A model generated the notes under the pieces. It worked only from the letters and a program-made list of their open reading frames with translations, did no database searches and was not told the origin of the DNA. The position numbers and the translations under genes were made by a program. Shown in pieces: positions 19,495-28,469 of a stretch of DNA of 64,000 nucleotides. This stretch comes from Actinomyces sp. 432 (GTDB lineage: Bacteria; Actinomycetota; Actinomycetes; Actinomycetales; Actinomycetaceae), in assembly GCF_009930875.1 (NCBI RefSeq), contig NZ_CP025249.1, positions 1,736,001-1,800,000 of the forward strand, written 5' to 3'. The first letter of the stretch is position 1, and the number at the start of each line of letters is the position of its first letter.

Positions 19495-20567
19495 TCAACT
19501 ATCGCGTAACCACCTCACCTGCACATCATTGAGTTCAGCCGGAAATACCGAATCAACTTCCGAAAATGACTCCGAAAGTTCCACTGTCACAGTATCGCCA
19601 AGAGCCTCTAGTTTTTTGTCGCTCAGGTTCGCCCTGCCTCCCTCAATACCCGCCAACGCCGAATACACCTTACCCGGAATAGCTATTTCGAGGTCACCCC
19701 CAAAAGATTCGCAACAACAAACTCACTTCCGCTTATATATTCACTGCGCACATCACCATTCCGAGATTCGTCCTCAATTTCTCGAAATGCTCTCACGACA
19801 GGAAGATAATGTGCGACATCGACAAGGATGCGCAAGCGCTCAAGGTCACACCGATCGTCGCCACCCGCTTCAGGGTCAACCAAATGGCTGCGCCAAACGC
19901 TACCCTGCTTAGTACTTTTGGCGCCGATCACCGCGTCCGAAAAATGAGCAACAGAGGCGACGTGTATAGCGTTTGCCCCCACAAGGGACCTGACTTCCCT
20001 CGGAGGGTTATTGACCTGCTTGACCGCACTAGCGACCACCGCTTTAGTTCCTCTATTTGTCCTACCTTTCGCCTCAAATAGTGCGCTACCATCAAAGACA
20101 ACCCCTGAACTCGACACACGCCTCCTGTAGCCGACAAGGTCCGGCCTACTGCCCCGCAGCACCTTTCCAGACAGCGCGAGCACACGGTCCACGTGCACCA
20201 ACGGATACACACCAAACACCCTTTCAGCAACAAGCCCGCATTGAACCATGCCGAGAAAATAGCTAATCGCTACCTTTTCCGAAGGATCCATCCGATCGTA
20301 CGCACCACTCCGGCGCCACCGCCTCCCGCCTCCGTCGGCCTTAGTTTCCTCCAAGCTCGAAGCGACCATATAGCAGCGCCATATGAGTTCAAGAAGCGGG
20401 CGCCTTGGCCACTTATTTATCTGACCTGGATCACCTACAGCACCAGCGTGTCGTTGCAGTTCTCGCAGGGGCGCAGACACGTTACCTACTGGATTCTTTA
20501 CGCGCAAGGAGTCTTTAGGGCATCCGACAACTTCGTACGGGATTTCAGGGAAATTCGTCTTGGGCAT
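19495..20567 (-). CDS. Hypothetical protein with a possible PD-(D/E)XK nuclease motif (frameshifted near 19697)
   Basis: I do not recognise this protein. The first 294 codons end at a stop at 19683. Adding one base to the C5 run 19697-19701 joins FVVANLLGG to DLEIAIPGKVYSAL and continues as a sensible protein to a TGA at 19495, giving about 357 residues. In the middle, SRPDLVGYRRR is followed some twenty residues later by ALFEAKGRTNRG. This PD...ExK pattern is that of the PD-(D/E)XK nuclease fold. Basic and aromatic residues dominate the N-terminal half. Codon use and composition are less GC-rich than in the neighbours. An IS element lies 45 bases upstream of the start and may have displaced its promoter. 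A nuclease or defence role is only a suggestion. Confidence 0.55.
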
Positions 20568-20696
20568 GTGCCGAGTGTAACCGAAAGTGACTGACAGGAC
20601 GACCGTTTAATGAGCGTTTCTCATCAGGGTTGAGGGGGTGCGGGTTGGGATCGTTGGGATGGTGCGGGAAGGTGGGTGTGTCGTTGGTGGGTGCAC

Positions 20697-20756
20697 GCGG
20701 AGCCTTCCGGCAGCATGTGTTTCGACCAAGAAAGCAAGCCCGGAAAGGGGCTCCGC
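20697..20756 (+). promoter_or_regulatory. Foldback hiding the transposase ribosome-binding site
   Basis: GCGGAGCC (20697-20704) pairs with GGCTCCGC (20749-20756), and TTCCGG (20705-20710) pairs with CCGGAA (20740-20745), leaving a three-base bulge. The Shine-Dalgarno-like GGAAAGGGG (20742-20750) for the GTG at 20757 is inside the stem. Read-through transcripts from outside the IS would be poorly translated. Confidence 0.6.
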
Positions 20757-21557
20757 GTGCTGTCCTATCGTGCCACTCTCGACGTCCCCGTGACTACTGC
20801 CCGCACCGTGTCCCGTTGGATCACCGCCCACCGCCGCCACCACGATGCGCGTCCCTGGCAGCGGGCCGCTACCAGCTGGGCCCAGGCTGTCATGCTGCTG
20901 CGCTGGCTGATCGAGGCCCCGGCCGTGACCACCGTGGCCCGCGACGCAGGAGTCTCACCCGCTACCGCCTACCGGTACCTGCATGAGGCCCTGGACGTCG
21001 TATCGTCAAAGGCGCCGGACCTGCCCGACGTGCTACGCACCCTGAAGGACAAGGGTGAGCCGTTCGTGTGCCTGGACGGCACCCTCATCCGCACCGACCG
21101 GGTCGCCGAGCGTGACCCCGATACCGGATACCACCTGTGGTACTCGGGCAAGCACAAGGCCTTCGGTGGGAACGTGCAGGTGCTTACCGACCACACGGGC
21201 TACCCCGTGTGGACATCCCAGGTGGAGCCGGGCTCCACCCATGACATCGAGGCCGCCAGAGCCCATGTGCTGCCGGCCCTGTACCCGGTAGCCGCCCAGG
21301 GCATGGCGACGCTGGCGGACAAGGGCTACGTAGGCGCAGGCATCGGTATCAAGACGCCCATCAAGGGCTCCAAGCCCGACACCGGGGCGCGCTCCTACAA
21401 CCAGGTCCAAGCCAGCCTGCGAGCCCCCGCCGAGCGAGCCAACGCCCTCCTAAAGGGCTTCAAAGCCCTCAAACGAGTCACCCTCGACCCAGCCACCATC
21501 ACCAACATCACCGCCACCGCCCTAGTCATACTCAACCTGAACAACAACCTCCCCTGA
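20757..21557 (+). CDS. IS5-family transposase (DDE type)
   Basis: Transposase of 266 residues from the GTG at 20757, which has GGAAAGGGG six bases upstream. In-frame starts further upstream lack a ribosome-binding site. An N-terminal helix-turn-helix (TTVARDAGVSPATAYRYLHE) precedes the DDE nuclease domain. Likely catalytic residues are the Asp in CLDGTLIRTD, an Asp in STHDIEAARAHV or LADKGYVG, and the Glu in PAERANALLKG. The reading frame is intact, so the element may still be active. Confidence 0.9.
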   Translation: MLSYRATLDVPVTTARTVSRWITAHRRHHDARPWQRAATSWAQAVMLLRWLIEAPAVTTVARDAGVSPATAYRYLHEALDVVSSKAPDLPDVLRTLKDKGEPFVCLDGTLIRTDRVAERDPDTGYHLWYSGKHKAFGGNVQVLTDHTGYPVWTSQVEPGSTHDIEAARAHVLPALYPVAAQGMATLADKGYVGAGIGIKTPIKGSKPDTGARSYNQVQASLRAPAERANALLKGFKALKRVTLDPATITNITATALVILNLNNNLP

Positions 21558-21626
21558 TGAGAAAGGCTCAATCAAAGCACTAGCTATCCTCGCCGCAGGA
21601 CGTGAGACGCTGACGCTGCACTAGCT

Positions 21627-22067
21627 ATGAGAATGCCGCCGCTTCACACTGCTCCGATGCTGATCGCACTCACCTGTCTGTCAGGTCTGGTGCTCCTGCA
21701 CCTGGATAGGGGCCTGCCCATCGGCTTCACGGTCTGCGCACTGCTGGCGGTGGTGGCGGCAGTGCCGCTGGTGGGCTGGCAGTCGGCCCTGTCGATGCGG
21801 CTGCGGTCCTTCGCTGCGCCCGTGGCCCTGGGGCTGGCGGGAGCGGTCATCGGCATTGCCGTCGCCTACCAGTCGCGGTCCCTGGCAGGGATGTGGCCTT
21901 ACTCGCTGGTGACGCGGGCGCTGACGCTTGGATCGAGCGCCCTGACCGACGCCGGCGGCCTGGAATGGAGCAGCGTCGGCCCCGTCCTGGCCTGGGCCGC
22001 GGTGGGCGGCGCGGTCTTCTGGTCACTGCTGGCACGTATGGCGGATCCGCCAATACCTCGGGCCTAG
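21627..22067 (+). CDS. Small hypothetical membrane protein
   Basis: A protein of 146 residues with four hydrophobic segments (about residues 10-25, 31-48, 64-82 and 117-136). No family is recognised and no catalytic motif is visible. The ATG at 21627 lacks a strong ribosome-binding site; a second ATG follows at 21633. It lies just downstream of the IS right end and is transcribed away from it. The base composition returns to the high GC of the host. Confidence 0.65.
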   Translation: MRMPPLHTAPMLIALTCLSGLVLLHLDRGLPIGFTVCALLAVVAAVPLVGWQSALSMRLRSFAAPVALGLAGAVIGIAVAYQSRSLAGMWPYSLVTRALTLGSSALTDAGGLEWSSVGPVLAWAAVGGAVFWSLLARMADPPIPRA

Positions 22068-22194
22068 CCGAGTGCCTCTCGCGCCCGGGCCCGTGCCCCA
22101 ACCGGTCGCGCGTTCGGGGCGGCTCCACGCGTGCGTGTGGCGGGAAGTCGTGTGTGTGGCAGCAGGTCGTACCTTCGACGATAGGGTCTGCTCC

Positions 22195-22827
22195 ATGTCC
22201 TCCCCACTGCTCAAGCGGATCGCCAGAATCTTCGCCGCCACCGCCAAGGATGCGGTGGCCGACGCGATTGACAAGGAGCTGGCCACCGGTGAGAAGTCGC
22301 GCAAACGCGCTGTAGCCGACTCCGGGCCAAAGCGGCCGGGAAGCGCAGGCCAAGGCGTCTCCCGCACTACCTCCCTGCCGGGTGCCCGCAGCTCCCGCGC
22401 AGGCGCGCACGACGGCGTCGCCGGCTACGACGTCGCCTCCCTGGGCCTGCCGGACTTCACCTACTCCCCCGACCCCGACGGCGACGCCGATCCTGGCGAG
22501 GTGGTATGGACCTGGGTGCCCTTCGAGGAGGACCCCACCCAGGGCAAGGACCGGCCCGTACTCGTCCTGGCGCGGCACGGCAAGCGACTCGTCGTCGCGC
22601 AGCTGACCAGCAAGGACCACGATCTCGACGCCGCCCAGGAGGCTCGCTGGGGCCGCTACTGGCACGATGTCGGCACCGGGCCGTGGGATTCCAAGGGCCG
22701 CCCCAGCGAGGTGCGCCTGGACCGGCTGCTGCTCGTGGAACCCGATGTGGTGCGCCGCGAGGGTGCCACCATGAACCGGTCCACCTTCAACGGCGTCGTT
22801 ACTGCCCTGCGCGCCCACTGGGCCTGA
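22195..22827 (+). CDS. PemK/MazF-family protein without a visible antitoxin
   Basis: A protein of 210 residues. The N-terminal 90 residues are basic and low in complexity (LLKRIARIFAATAKDAV). The C-terminal half matches the PemK/MazF fold: GEVVWTWVPFEEDPTQGKDR, PVLVLARHGKRLVVAQLTS, then EVRLDRLLLVEPDVVRREG. Family members are mRNA-cleaving toxins in toxin-antitoxin pairs, but here there is no small antitoxin gene next to it. It could be a domesticated relative. I preferred the ATG at 22195 over upstream starts, which read through low-quality sequence. Toxin activity is not established. Confidence 0.75.
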   Translation: MSSPLLKRIARIFAATAKDAVADAIDKELATGEKSRKRAVADSGPKRPGSAGQGVSRTTSLPGARSSRAGAHDGVAGYDVASLGLPDFTYSPDPDGDADPGEVVWTWVPFEEDPTQGKDRPVLVLARHGKRLVVAQLTSKDHDLDAAQEARWGRYWHDVGTGPWDSKGRPSEVRLDRLLLVEPDVVRREGATMNRSTFNGVVTALRAHWA

Positions 22828-23056
22828 CCACACGAGGCGGTCGGCAGTAGCGCGACGCACCTCACGTCAGCGGGGCTCATCCGGCCGGGATCAGTGCCTG
22901 CGCCTGGTGCTAGAGTGCCCTTTGGACCTCTGGCCTGGCCGGCTTCGGGGTCCGGCGACCGGGCCTGCCGGGTGCTTCCACCACCTCAAGTCCGCCCGTA
23001 GCGCCAACCCTCTCTCCGGCCATTGACCATTCAGACACCAGAAAGCTTCACTCACA

Positions 23057-23317
23057 GTGGCGAACATCAAGTCTCAGATCAAGCGCATCAAGACCAATGA
23101 GAAGGCCCGCCTGCGCAACAAGTCCATCAAGTCCGAGCTTAAGACCTACGTGCGCCGCACGCGCGAGGCCGTCGAGGCCGGCGACAAGCAGGCAGCCGAG
23201 GAGCACCTGCGCAAGGCCTCCCGCAAGCTGGACAAGGCCGTCTCCAAGGGCGTCATTCACCGCAACCAGGCCCGCAACCGCAAGTCCAAGCTGGCCAAGC
23301 GCGTCAACGCCATGTGA
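23057..23317 (+). CDS. rpsT: 30S ribosomal protein S20
   Basis: Primary 16S rRNA-binding protein of the small subunit. It has 86 residues and a typical sequence ([20 protein letters not shown], then [20 protein letters not shown]). It starts with GTG at 23057. It is a single-gene unit followed by a perfect hairpin terminator. Confidence 0.97.
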   Translation: MANIKSQIKRIKTNEKARLRNKSIKSELKTYVRRTREAVEAGDKQAAEEHLRKASRKLDKAVSKGVIHRNQARNRKSKLAKRVNAM

Positions 23318-23341
23318 TCGTTGCGCATCCAACTGCGCCAC

Positions 23342-23380
23342 GAGGGGCGTCCCTCACCGGAGGGACGCCCCTCCGCATTT
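23342..23380 (+). terminator. rpsT terminator
   Basis: Perfect 14-bp stem (23342-23355 with 23360-23373) with loop ACCG, then CGCATTT. It starts 25 bases after the rpsT stop. Confidence 0.9.
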
Positions 23381-23562
23381 CTTCCCTCATCCCTGCTGCG
23401 CAATACACCAGACTCCCCTGGCGGTCCGGCCCCGTCCCGGAAGGCACGTGAGACTTCCATCCATTGGCGCGGTTCTATCGGCATGCGCCGATGGCGTTAC
23501 GATTCCTCAGGCCGGCGTCCTACCGCCAGGCCGCACCATTGAAGCGACCGCGAGGAGAAGGC

Positions 23563-25050
23563 ATGCGTATCGGGTTTGATCGGGACAAGTACCTCAAGAT
23601 GCAGTCCGAGCGCATCGCCCAGCGGCGCGCCCAGTTCGGCGGCAAGCTGTACCTGGAGTTCGGCGGCAAGCTCATCGATGACATGCACGCCTCCCGCGTC
23701 CTGCCCGGCTTCACCCCCGACAACAAGATCGTGATGCTCGCCGAGCTGGCCGACGACGTCGAGATCATCGTCGCCGTCAACGCCAAGGACTTCTCCCGGA
23801 ACAAGATCCGCGCCGACCACGGCACCTCCTACGAGGACGAGGTGCTGCGCCACGTAGACGCCTTCCGCGACTACGGGCTGTACGTGGGCAGCGTGGTGAT
23901 CACCCAGTGGACGGATGACAACCAGCAGGCCGCCGAGTTCAAGCGCAAGCTGAACAAGCTCGGAATCAACGTCTACCGCCACTTCCCGATCCCGGGATAT
24001 CCCAACGACGTAGCCCGCATCGTCTCCGACCAGGGGTACGGGCGCAACGAGTACATCGAGACGTCCCGCGATCTGATCGTCGTCACCGCGCCGGGGCCGG
24101 GCTCGGGCAAGATGGCCACCTGCCTGTCGCAGATCTACCACGACCACATGCGCGGCATCTCCTCCGGCTACGCCAAGTTCGAGACCTTCCCCATCTGGAA
24201 CCTACCGCTTGACCACCCCGTCAACATCGCCTACGAGGCCGCCACCGCCGACCTCGACGACGTGAACATGATCGACCCCTACCACCTGGCCGCCCACGGC
24301 GTACAGACGGTCAACTACAACCGCGACGTCGAGGTGTTCCCGGTACTGTCCCGCCTGTTCGAGCAGATCATGGGCGCCTCCCCCTACGCCTCTCCCACCG
24401 ACATGGGGGTGAATATGGTCGGCTACTGCATCAGTGACGACGCCGTGTGCCGGGAGGCCTCCAAGCAAGAGGTGATCCGCCGCTACTACAAGGCGCTGGT
24501 GGTGGAGAAGCGGGACATGCTCGAGCCGGTCCAGTCAGGGCGCATCGCCCTGCTTATGAGCAAGCTCGGCATAGCCAAGGAGGACCGTCCCGTGGTCCGG
24601 CCGACGCTGGAACTGGCCGCTGCGACCGACGCCCCTGCGGCGGCCATTGAGCTGCCGGACGGAACGATCGAGCTGGGCAAGACCTCCCCGCTGCTGGGCT
24701 GCTCCTCCGCCATGCTGCTCAACGCCCTCAAGCGCCTGGCCGGTATCGACCCGGAGGTGGACCTGCTGGCCAAGGAGTCGATCGAGCCGATCCAGACCCT
24801 CAAGACCCGCCACCTGGGCAGCCGCAACCCGCGCCTGCACACCGATGAGGTGCTGATCGCGCTGGCGGTGTCCGCCAACGGGGACGCCAACGCGGCCCGC
24901 GCACTGGACCAGCTGGGCAGCCTGCGCGGCTGCGACGTGCACACCTCAACCATCCTGGGGCCGGTGGATGAGGGCATCTTCCGGTCCCTGGGGATCCAGG
25001 TGACCAATGAGCCGGTATTCGCCACGAAGTCCCTCTATCGCAAGAAGTAG
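23563..25050 (+). CDS. UPF0371 / DUF1846 family protein
   Basis: Conserved protein of 495 residues and unproven function. The ATG at 23563 follows GAGGAGAAGG. It starts with [15 protein letters not shown], and conserved stretches include [49 protein letters not shown]-like [12 protein letters not shown] and [26 protein letters not shown] looks like a nucleotide-binding loop, but its role is not established. The gene is flanked by the rpsT terminator and the FMN riboswitch, so it appears to be transcribed alone. Confidence 0.9.
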   Translation: MRIGFDRDKYLKMQSERIAQRRAQFGGKLYLEFGGKLIDDMHASRVLPGFTPDNKIVMLAELADDVEIIVAVNAKDFSRNKIRADHGTSYEDEVLRHVDAFRDYGLYVGSVVITQWTDDNQQAAEFKRKLNKLGINVYRHFPIPGYPNDVARIVSDQGYGRNEYIETSRDLIVVTAPGPGSGKMATCLSQIYHDHMRGISSGYAKFETFPIWNLPLDHPVNIAYEAATADLDDVNMIDPYHLAAHGVQTVNYNRDVEVFPVLSRLFEQIMGASPYASPTDMGVNMVGYCISDDAVCREASKQEVIRRYYKALVVEKRDMLEPVQSGRIALLMSKLGIAKEDRPVVRPTLELAAATDAPAAAIELPDGTIELGKTSPLLGCSSAMLLNALKRLAGIDPEVDLLAKESIEPIQTLKTRHLGSRNPRLHTDEVLIALAVSANGDANAARALDQLGSLRGCDVHTSTILGPVDEGIFRSLGIQVTNEPVFATKSLYRKK

Positions 25051-25125
25051 TGACGCCTTGGCGCGAACCGCTGGTGCCAGTGACCGTAACTCGGTATATT
25101 CACCGCGACGAGACATTCTCGTGTG

Positions 25126-25246
25126 CTCTGGGGTCGGTGTAAGTCCGAGCCGGCGGTGACAGTCCGCGACCCGCCCGCAGCTGCGGGCGGCTGACCAGGT
25201 GAGACTCCTGGACCGACGGTGATAGTCCGGATGGGAAGTGCACACG
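25126..25246 (+). ncRNA. FMN riboswitch (RFN element)
   Basis: It has the conserved RFN signature blocks in order: GGTCGGTGTAAGTCCGAGCC, GGCGGTGACAGTCCGCGACC, a variable stem, CTGACCAGGTGAGACTCCTG, and GACCGACGGTGATAGTCCGG followed by ATGGGAAG. A TATATT at 25095-25100 could be the -10 box. It lies upstream of ribD and would lower riboflavin gene expression when FMN is abundant. Boundaries are approximate. Confidence 0.97.
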
Positions 25247-25300
25247 GGCACTCGGTGCTGCGGCGCGCTATCTTCCTGCCGTCCGCTACACCCGCGTGTC

Positions 25301-25325
25301 CTCTCCCCCAGCGCGCCCGGGAGAG
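25301..25325 (+). promoter_or_regulatory. Possible expression platform hiding the ribD ribosome-binding site
   Basis: CTCTCCC (25301-25307) can pair with GGGAGAG (25319-25325), which overlaps the purine-rich GAGAGAGG before the ATG at 25334. This suggests translational control by the FMN riboswitch. It is an inference from pairing only. Confidence 0.5.
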
Positions 25326-25333
25326 AGGATCAC

Positions 25334-26440
25334 ATGACCGCATTCTCATTGGCGGAGCGGGCCGCGATGCTGCGCGCCATCGCCATCGCCGCCTCGCCGG
25401 ACGCCCCCGCCGGCCCTAATCCCCGCGTCGGTTGCGTCATTGTCTCCCCCGCCGGCGACGTCCTGGCCGAGGGGCATCACCGTGGCGCAGGCACTGCCCA
25501 CGCCGAGGTCGACGCCCTGACTAGTCTGGCAGCAAAGGGCATCAGCGCGCGCGGCACCACCGCCGTCGTCACACTTGAGCCCTGCAACCATCAAGGCCGT
25601 ACCGGTCCTTGCACCCAGGCGCTCCTGGACGCCGGGGTCGCCACGGTCGTCTACGCGCTGGCGGATCCCACTGCGCAGGCTCGGGGTGGCGCGGAGGCGC
25701 TCGCAGCCGCCGGGGTCAGCGTCAAGCGGGGTATTTACGCCGAGCAGGCCGCTGAGCTCATTCGCCCGTGGATCTTCGCCGTCACCACGGGCCGTCCCAT
25801 GGTGACGTGGAAGCTCGCGGCGACCCTCGACGGCCGCATCGCCGCCGCCGACGCGACAAGCCGGTGGATCACCTCCGCTACGGCCCGGCATGACGCCCAC
25901 CGGCTGCGCCGGGACTGTGACGCCATCATGGTGGGTACCGGCACCGTCCTGGCCGACGACCCGGCCCTGACCATCCGCGACCAGTCGGGGCGGCCGGCAC
26001 CTGACCGACTGCAGCCGCTGCGGGTGGTTGCCGGCTCGCGGCCGATCCCGCCCACCGCACAGGTACTCGCCGACGCCAACCACCTGCTGCTGCCGCAGCA
26101 CGATCCGCACGCCGTTCTGGCCACCTTGGCATCCAGGCAGGTCCGCCACGTCCTCCTGGAGGGCGGCCCGACCCTTGCGGCCGCCTTCCTGCGCGCAGGC
26201 CTGATCGATGAAGTGGTCGCCTACATTGCGCCCGCGCTGCTAGGTGCGGGGCCCGCCGCCGTCGCAGACTTCGGAGTGTCAACAATCGCTGACATCCTGC
26301 GGCTCGAGCACGTCAAGGCTGAGGTCCTGGGCGCAGGCGAGGATCTTGTGGTCCGGGTGGCCGGCGAACCCGGCGGCCGGCACCGCGCCGTCTCATCAAC
26401 CACCCCGCTCACCGGCATGAATACCGAGGAGATTCACTAA
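25334..26440 (+). CDS. ribD: Bifunctional riboflavin deaminase/reductase
   Basis: Carries out the second and third steps of riboflavin synthesis from the GTP cyclohydrolase product. It has 368 residues from the ATG at 25334, with GAGAGAGG upstream. The N-terminal deaminase has zinc-binding HAEVDAL and EPCNHQGRTGPC. The C-terminal reductase begins near RPMVTWKLAATLDGRIAAAD and includes DAIMVGTGTVLADDP and HVLLEGGPTLAAAF. It is the first gene of the operon, and its stop overlaps the ribE ATG as TAATG. Confidence 0.96.
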   Translation: MTAFSLAERAAMLRAIAIAASPDAPAGPNPRVGCVIVSPAGDVLAEGHHRGAGTAHAEVDALTSLAAKGISARGTTAVVTLEPCNHQGRTGPCTQALLDAGVATVVYALADPTAQARGGAEALAAAGVSVKRGIYAEQAAELIRPWIFAVTTGRPMVTWKLAATLDGRIAAADATSRWITSATARHDAHRLRRDCDAIMVGTGTVLADDPALTIRDQSGRPAPDRLQPLRVVAGSRPIPPTAQVLADANHLLLPQHDPHAVLATLASRQVRHVLLEGGPTLAAAFLRAGLIDEVVAYIAPALLGAGPAAVADFGVSTIADILRLEHVKAEVLGAGEDLVVRVAGEPGGRHRAVSSTTPLTGMNTEEIH

Positions 26441-27078
26441 TGTTCACGGGAATTATCGAGGAGCTCGGGCGGGTCATCCGGCTCGACACCTACGCAGAGT
26501 CCGCCCGGCTCACGGTAGCCGCACCCACCGTCACCGCGGACGCCCGGGAGGGCGACTCCGTCTGCGTCAACGGCTGTTGCCTTACCGTCGCCGAGCTGCA
26601 CGACGGCGCCTTCACCGCAGACCTGATGGCGGAGACGCTCACGCGCACGGCCCTGGGGATGCTTGCTCCCGGGGACCGCGTCAACCTCGAGCGGGCGCTG
26701 CGCATGGGTGACCGGCTCGGCGGCCACGTGGTCCAGGGCCATGTCGACGCCGCAACCGAGGTCCTTGAGCGCCGGCACGGGGAGAACTGGGACCTCCTGC
26801 GAGTCGGCCTGCCTCAGGATCTTGCCCGGTACGTCGCCGCCAAGGGCTCGGTCGCCGTCGACGGGGTATCCCTGACCGTGGTCGGCGTCAGCGCCGGCGG
26901 CGGCAGGGGGCCTGACCGGGACGAGCCGTTCTTCAGCGTCAGTCTCATTCCCGAGACTCTGCGCCGTACGACACTCGGTATCAGGATGCCGGGCGACCGG
27001 GTGAATCTGGAGGTAGATGTCATGGCGAAGTACGTCGAGCGGCTCCTGGCCGCAGACTCCCACCTGGAGGAGGAGTGA
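26440..27078 (+). CDS. ribE: Riboflavin synthase alpha chain
   Basis: Dismutates two molecules of lumazine to riboflavin, the final step. It has 212 residues with the family's two similar lumazine-binding repeats: MFTGIIEELGRVIRL at the start, and HVVQGHVDAATEVL with VAVDGVSLTVVGV in the second half. The N-terminal MFTGIIEE is needed for trimer formation in the family. It overlaps ribD by one base and lies three bases before the ribBA ATG. Confidence 0.96.
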   Translation: MFTGIIEELGRVIRLDTYAESARLTVAAPTVTADAREGDSVCVNGCCLTVAELHDGAFTADLMAETLTRTALGMLAPGDRVNLERALRMGDRLGGHVVQGHVDAATEVLERRHGENWDLLRVGLPQDLARYVAAKGSVAVDGVSLTVVGVSAGGGRGPDRDEPFFSVSLIPETLRRTTLGIRMPGDRVNLEVDVMAKYVERLLAADSHLEEE

Positions 27079-27080
27079 GC

Positions 27081-28469
27081 ATGCCCACCAGCTGCCCTCC
27101 CACGGCGCAGCGTGGGCCCGCGGGCACCCAGCCGGGCCACCGCCCCGGCGGTCATGACGGCACTCGCCTTGACACCGTCGAGCAGGCCCTTGACGCGCTC
27201 CGGCAGGGCCGCATGGTCATCGTGGTCGACGACGAGGGCCGGGAGAACGAGGGAGACCTCGTCTTCGCGGCGGACACGGCCACGCCCCAGCAGCTGGCAT
27301 TCGCGATCCGCCACTCAACGGGCATCATCTGTGTTCCGACGACGGCCGGTGAACTAGACCGCCTGGACATCCCCATGATGACCGAGCACAACACCGATCC
27401 CAAGCGGACGGCCTTCACGCTGAGCGCCGACGCCAGCCTTGGGATAACCACCGGCGTGAGCGCGGATGACCGGGCACGCACCATTCGCGTCATAGCCGAC
27501 CCCGGGTCGGCGCCGGCCGACCTCGTCCACCCCGGCCACGTGTTCCCCCTGCGTGCACGCGAGGGCGGAATCCTGGCGCGCCGTGGGCACACGGAGGCCG
27601 CCGTCGATCTCATGCGCCTATCGGGACACCGGCCGGTCGGGGTCCTAGTCGAGATCGTCAACGACGACGGAACCATGGCGCGCCGCCACCAACTACGGGA
27701 GTTCGCCGACGCGCACTCACTGCCCATGATCTCGGTCGAGGACCTGGAGCGCTTCCGGTGGCTGCACGAGGAGCTCGTCGAGAAGGTCGTCACCGCGCAT
27801 CTGCCCACTGCGCACGGGGAGTTCACCGCGCACGCCCTGCGCTCCAGGGTAGACGGCGCCGAGTACCTGGCACTCGTGTGCGGCAGTATCGCGGACGGTG
27901 AGGATGTCCTCACCCGAGTGCACTCCGCCTGCCTGACCGGCGACGTGCTGTCCTCCCTGCGCTGTGATTGCGGTCCGCAGCTACGCGCCGCGATGGAGGA
28001 GATCAGCGCTCGCGGACGCGGTGTGCTTGTCTACGCCTCCGACCACGAGGGGCGCGGCATCGGCCTGATCGACAAGCTGCGGGCCTATGCGCTTCAGGAG
28101 GCGGGCATGGACACCCTGGATGCCAACGTCGCCCTGGGGCTGCCGGTTGATGCGCGCAGTTATGCCACGGCCGCCCAGGTGCTGCGTTTCCTGGGAGTGC
28201 GCTCGGTGGAGCTCATGACGAATAATCCGGACAAGGTTACGGGCCTGGAGCGTTACGGGGTGCGCGTTTCCGCCCGGCGGGCGACCCCGACCTTCACCAA
28301 TGGGGAGAACCTCGCTTATCTGCGTACCAAGCGCGATCGCATGGGCCATCTGCTCGCCGGCCCTGAGCTCGGTGATGCATCGCCCGCAGTCGTACCGCAG
28401 TCCGCTGATCCCGCCGCCAGCGTTCGACCCGCACACACCAGTACCAGAGCAGAAGGAGCAGCACGATGA
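27081..28469 (+). CDS. ribBA: Bifunctional dihydroxybutanone-phosphate synthase / GTP cyclohydrolase II
   Basis: Makes both riboflavin precursors, from ribulose 5-phosphate and from GTP. The N-terminal half carries the DHBP synthase motif DDEGRENEGDL and HPGHVFPLRAREGG. The C-terminal half carries the zinc site of GTP cyclohydrolase II (C...CDCGPQL) and ASDHEGRGIGLIDKLRAY. I chose the ATG at 27081 because AGGAGG lies eight bases upstream; a GTG at 27075 is too close to it. The C-terminal tail of about 30 residues looks species-specific. Its stop overlaps ribH as ATGA. Confidence 0.95.
   Translation: MPTSCPPTAQRGPAGTQPGHRPGGHDGTRLDTVEQALDALRQGRMVIVVDDEGRENEGDLVFAADTATPQQLAFAIRHSTGIICVPTTAGELDRLDIPMMTEHNTDPKRTAFTLSADASLGITTGVSADDRARTIRVIADPGSAPADLVHPGHVFPLRAREGGILARRGHTEAAVDLMRLSGHRPVGVLVEIVNDDGTMARRHQLREFADAHSLPMISVEDLERFRWLHEELVEKVVTAHLPTAHGEFTAHALRSRVDGAEYLALVCGSIADGEDVLTRVHSACLTGDVLSSLRCDCGPQLRAAMEEISARGRGVLVYASDHEGRGIGLIDKLRAYALQEAGMDTLDANVALGLPVDARSYATAAQVLRFLGVRSVELMTNNPDKVTGLERYGVRVSARRATPTFTNGENLAYLRTKRDRMGHLLAGPELGDASPAVVPQSADPAASVRPAHTSTRAEGAAR

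Larger units (their letters stand above)
20612..21569 (+). mobile_element. Complete IS5-like insertion sequence, about 958 bp
   Basis: Bounded by terminal inverted repeats of 18 bp with one mismatch (20612-20629 and 21552-21569; GAGC-TTTCTCATCAGGG type). Flanking AAT on both sides (20609-20611 and 21570-21572) is a possible 3-bp target duplication. One transposase gene fills most of the element. A foldback at 20697-20756 covers the transposase ribosome-binding site. Confidence 0.88.
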
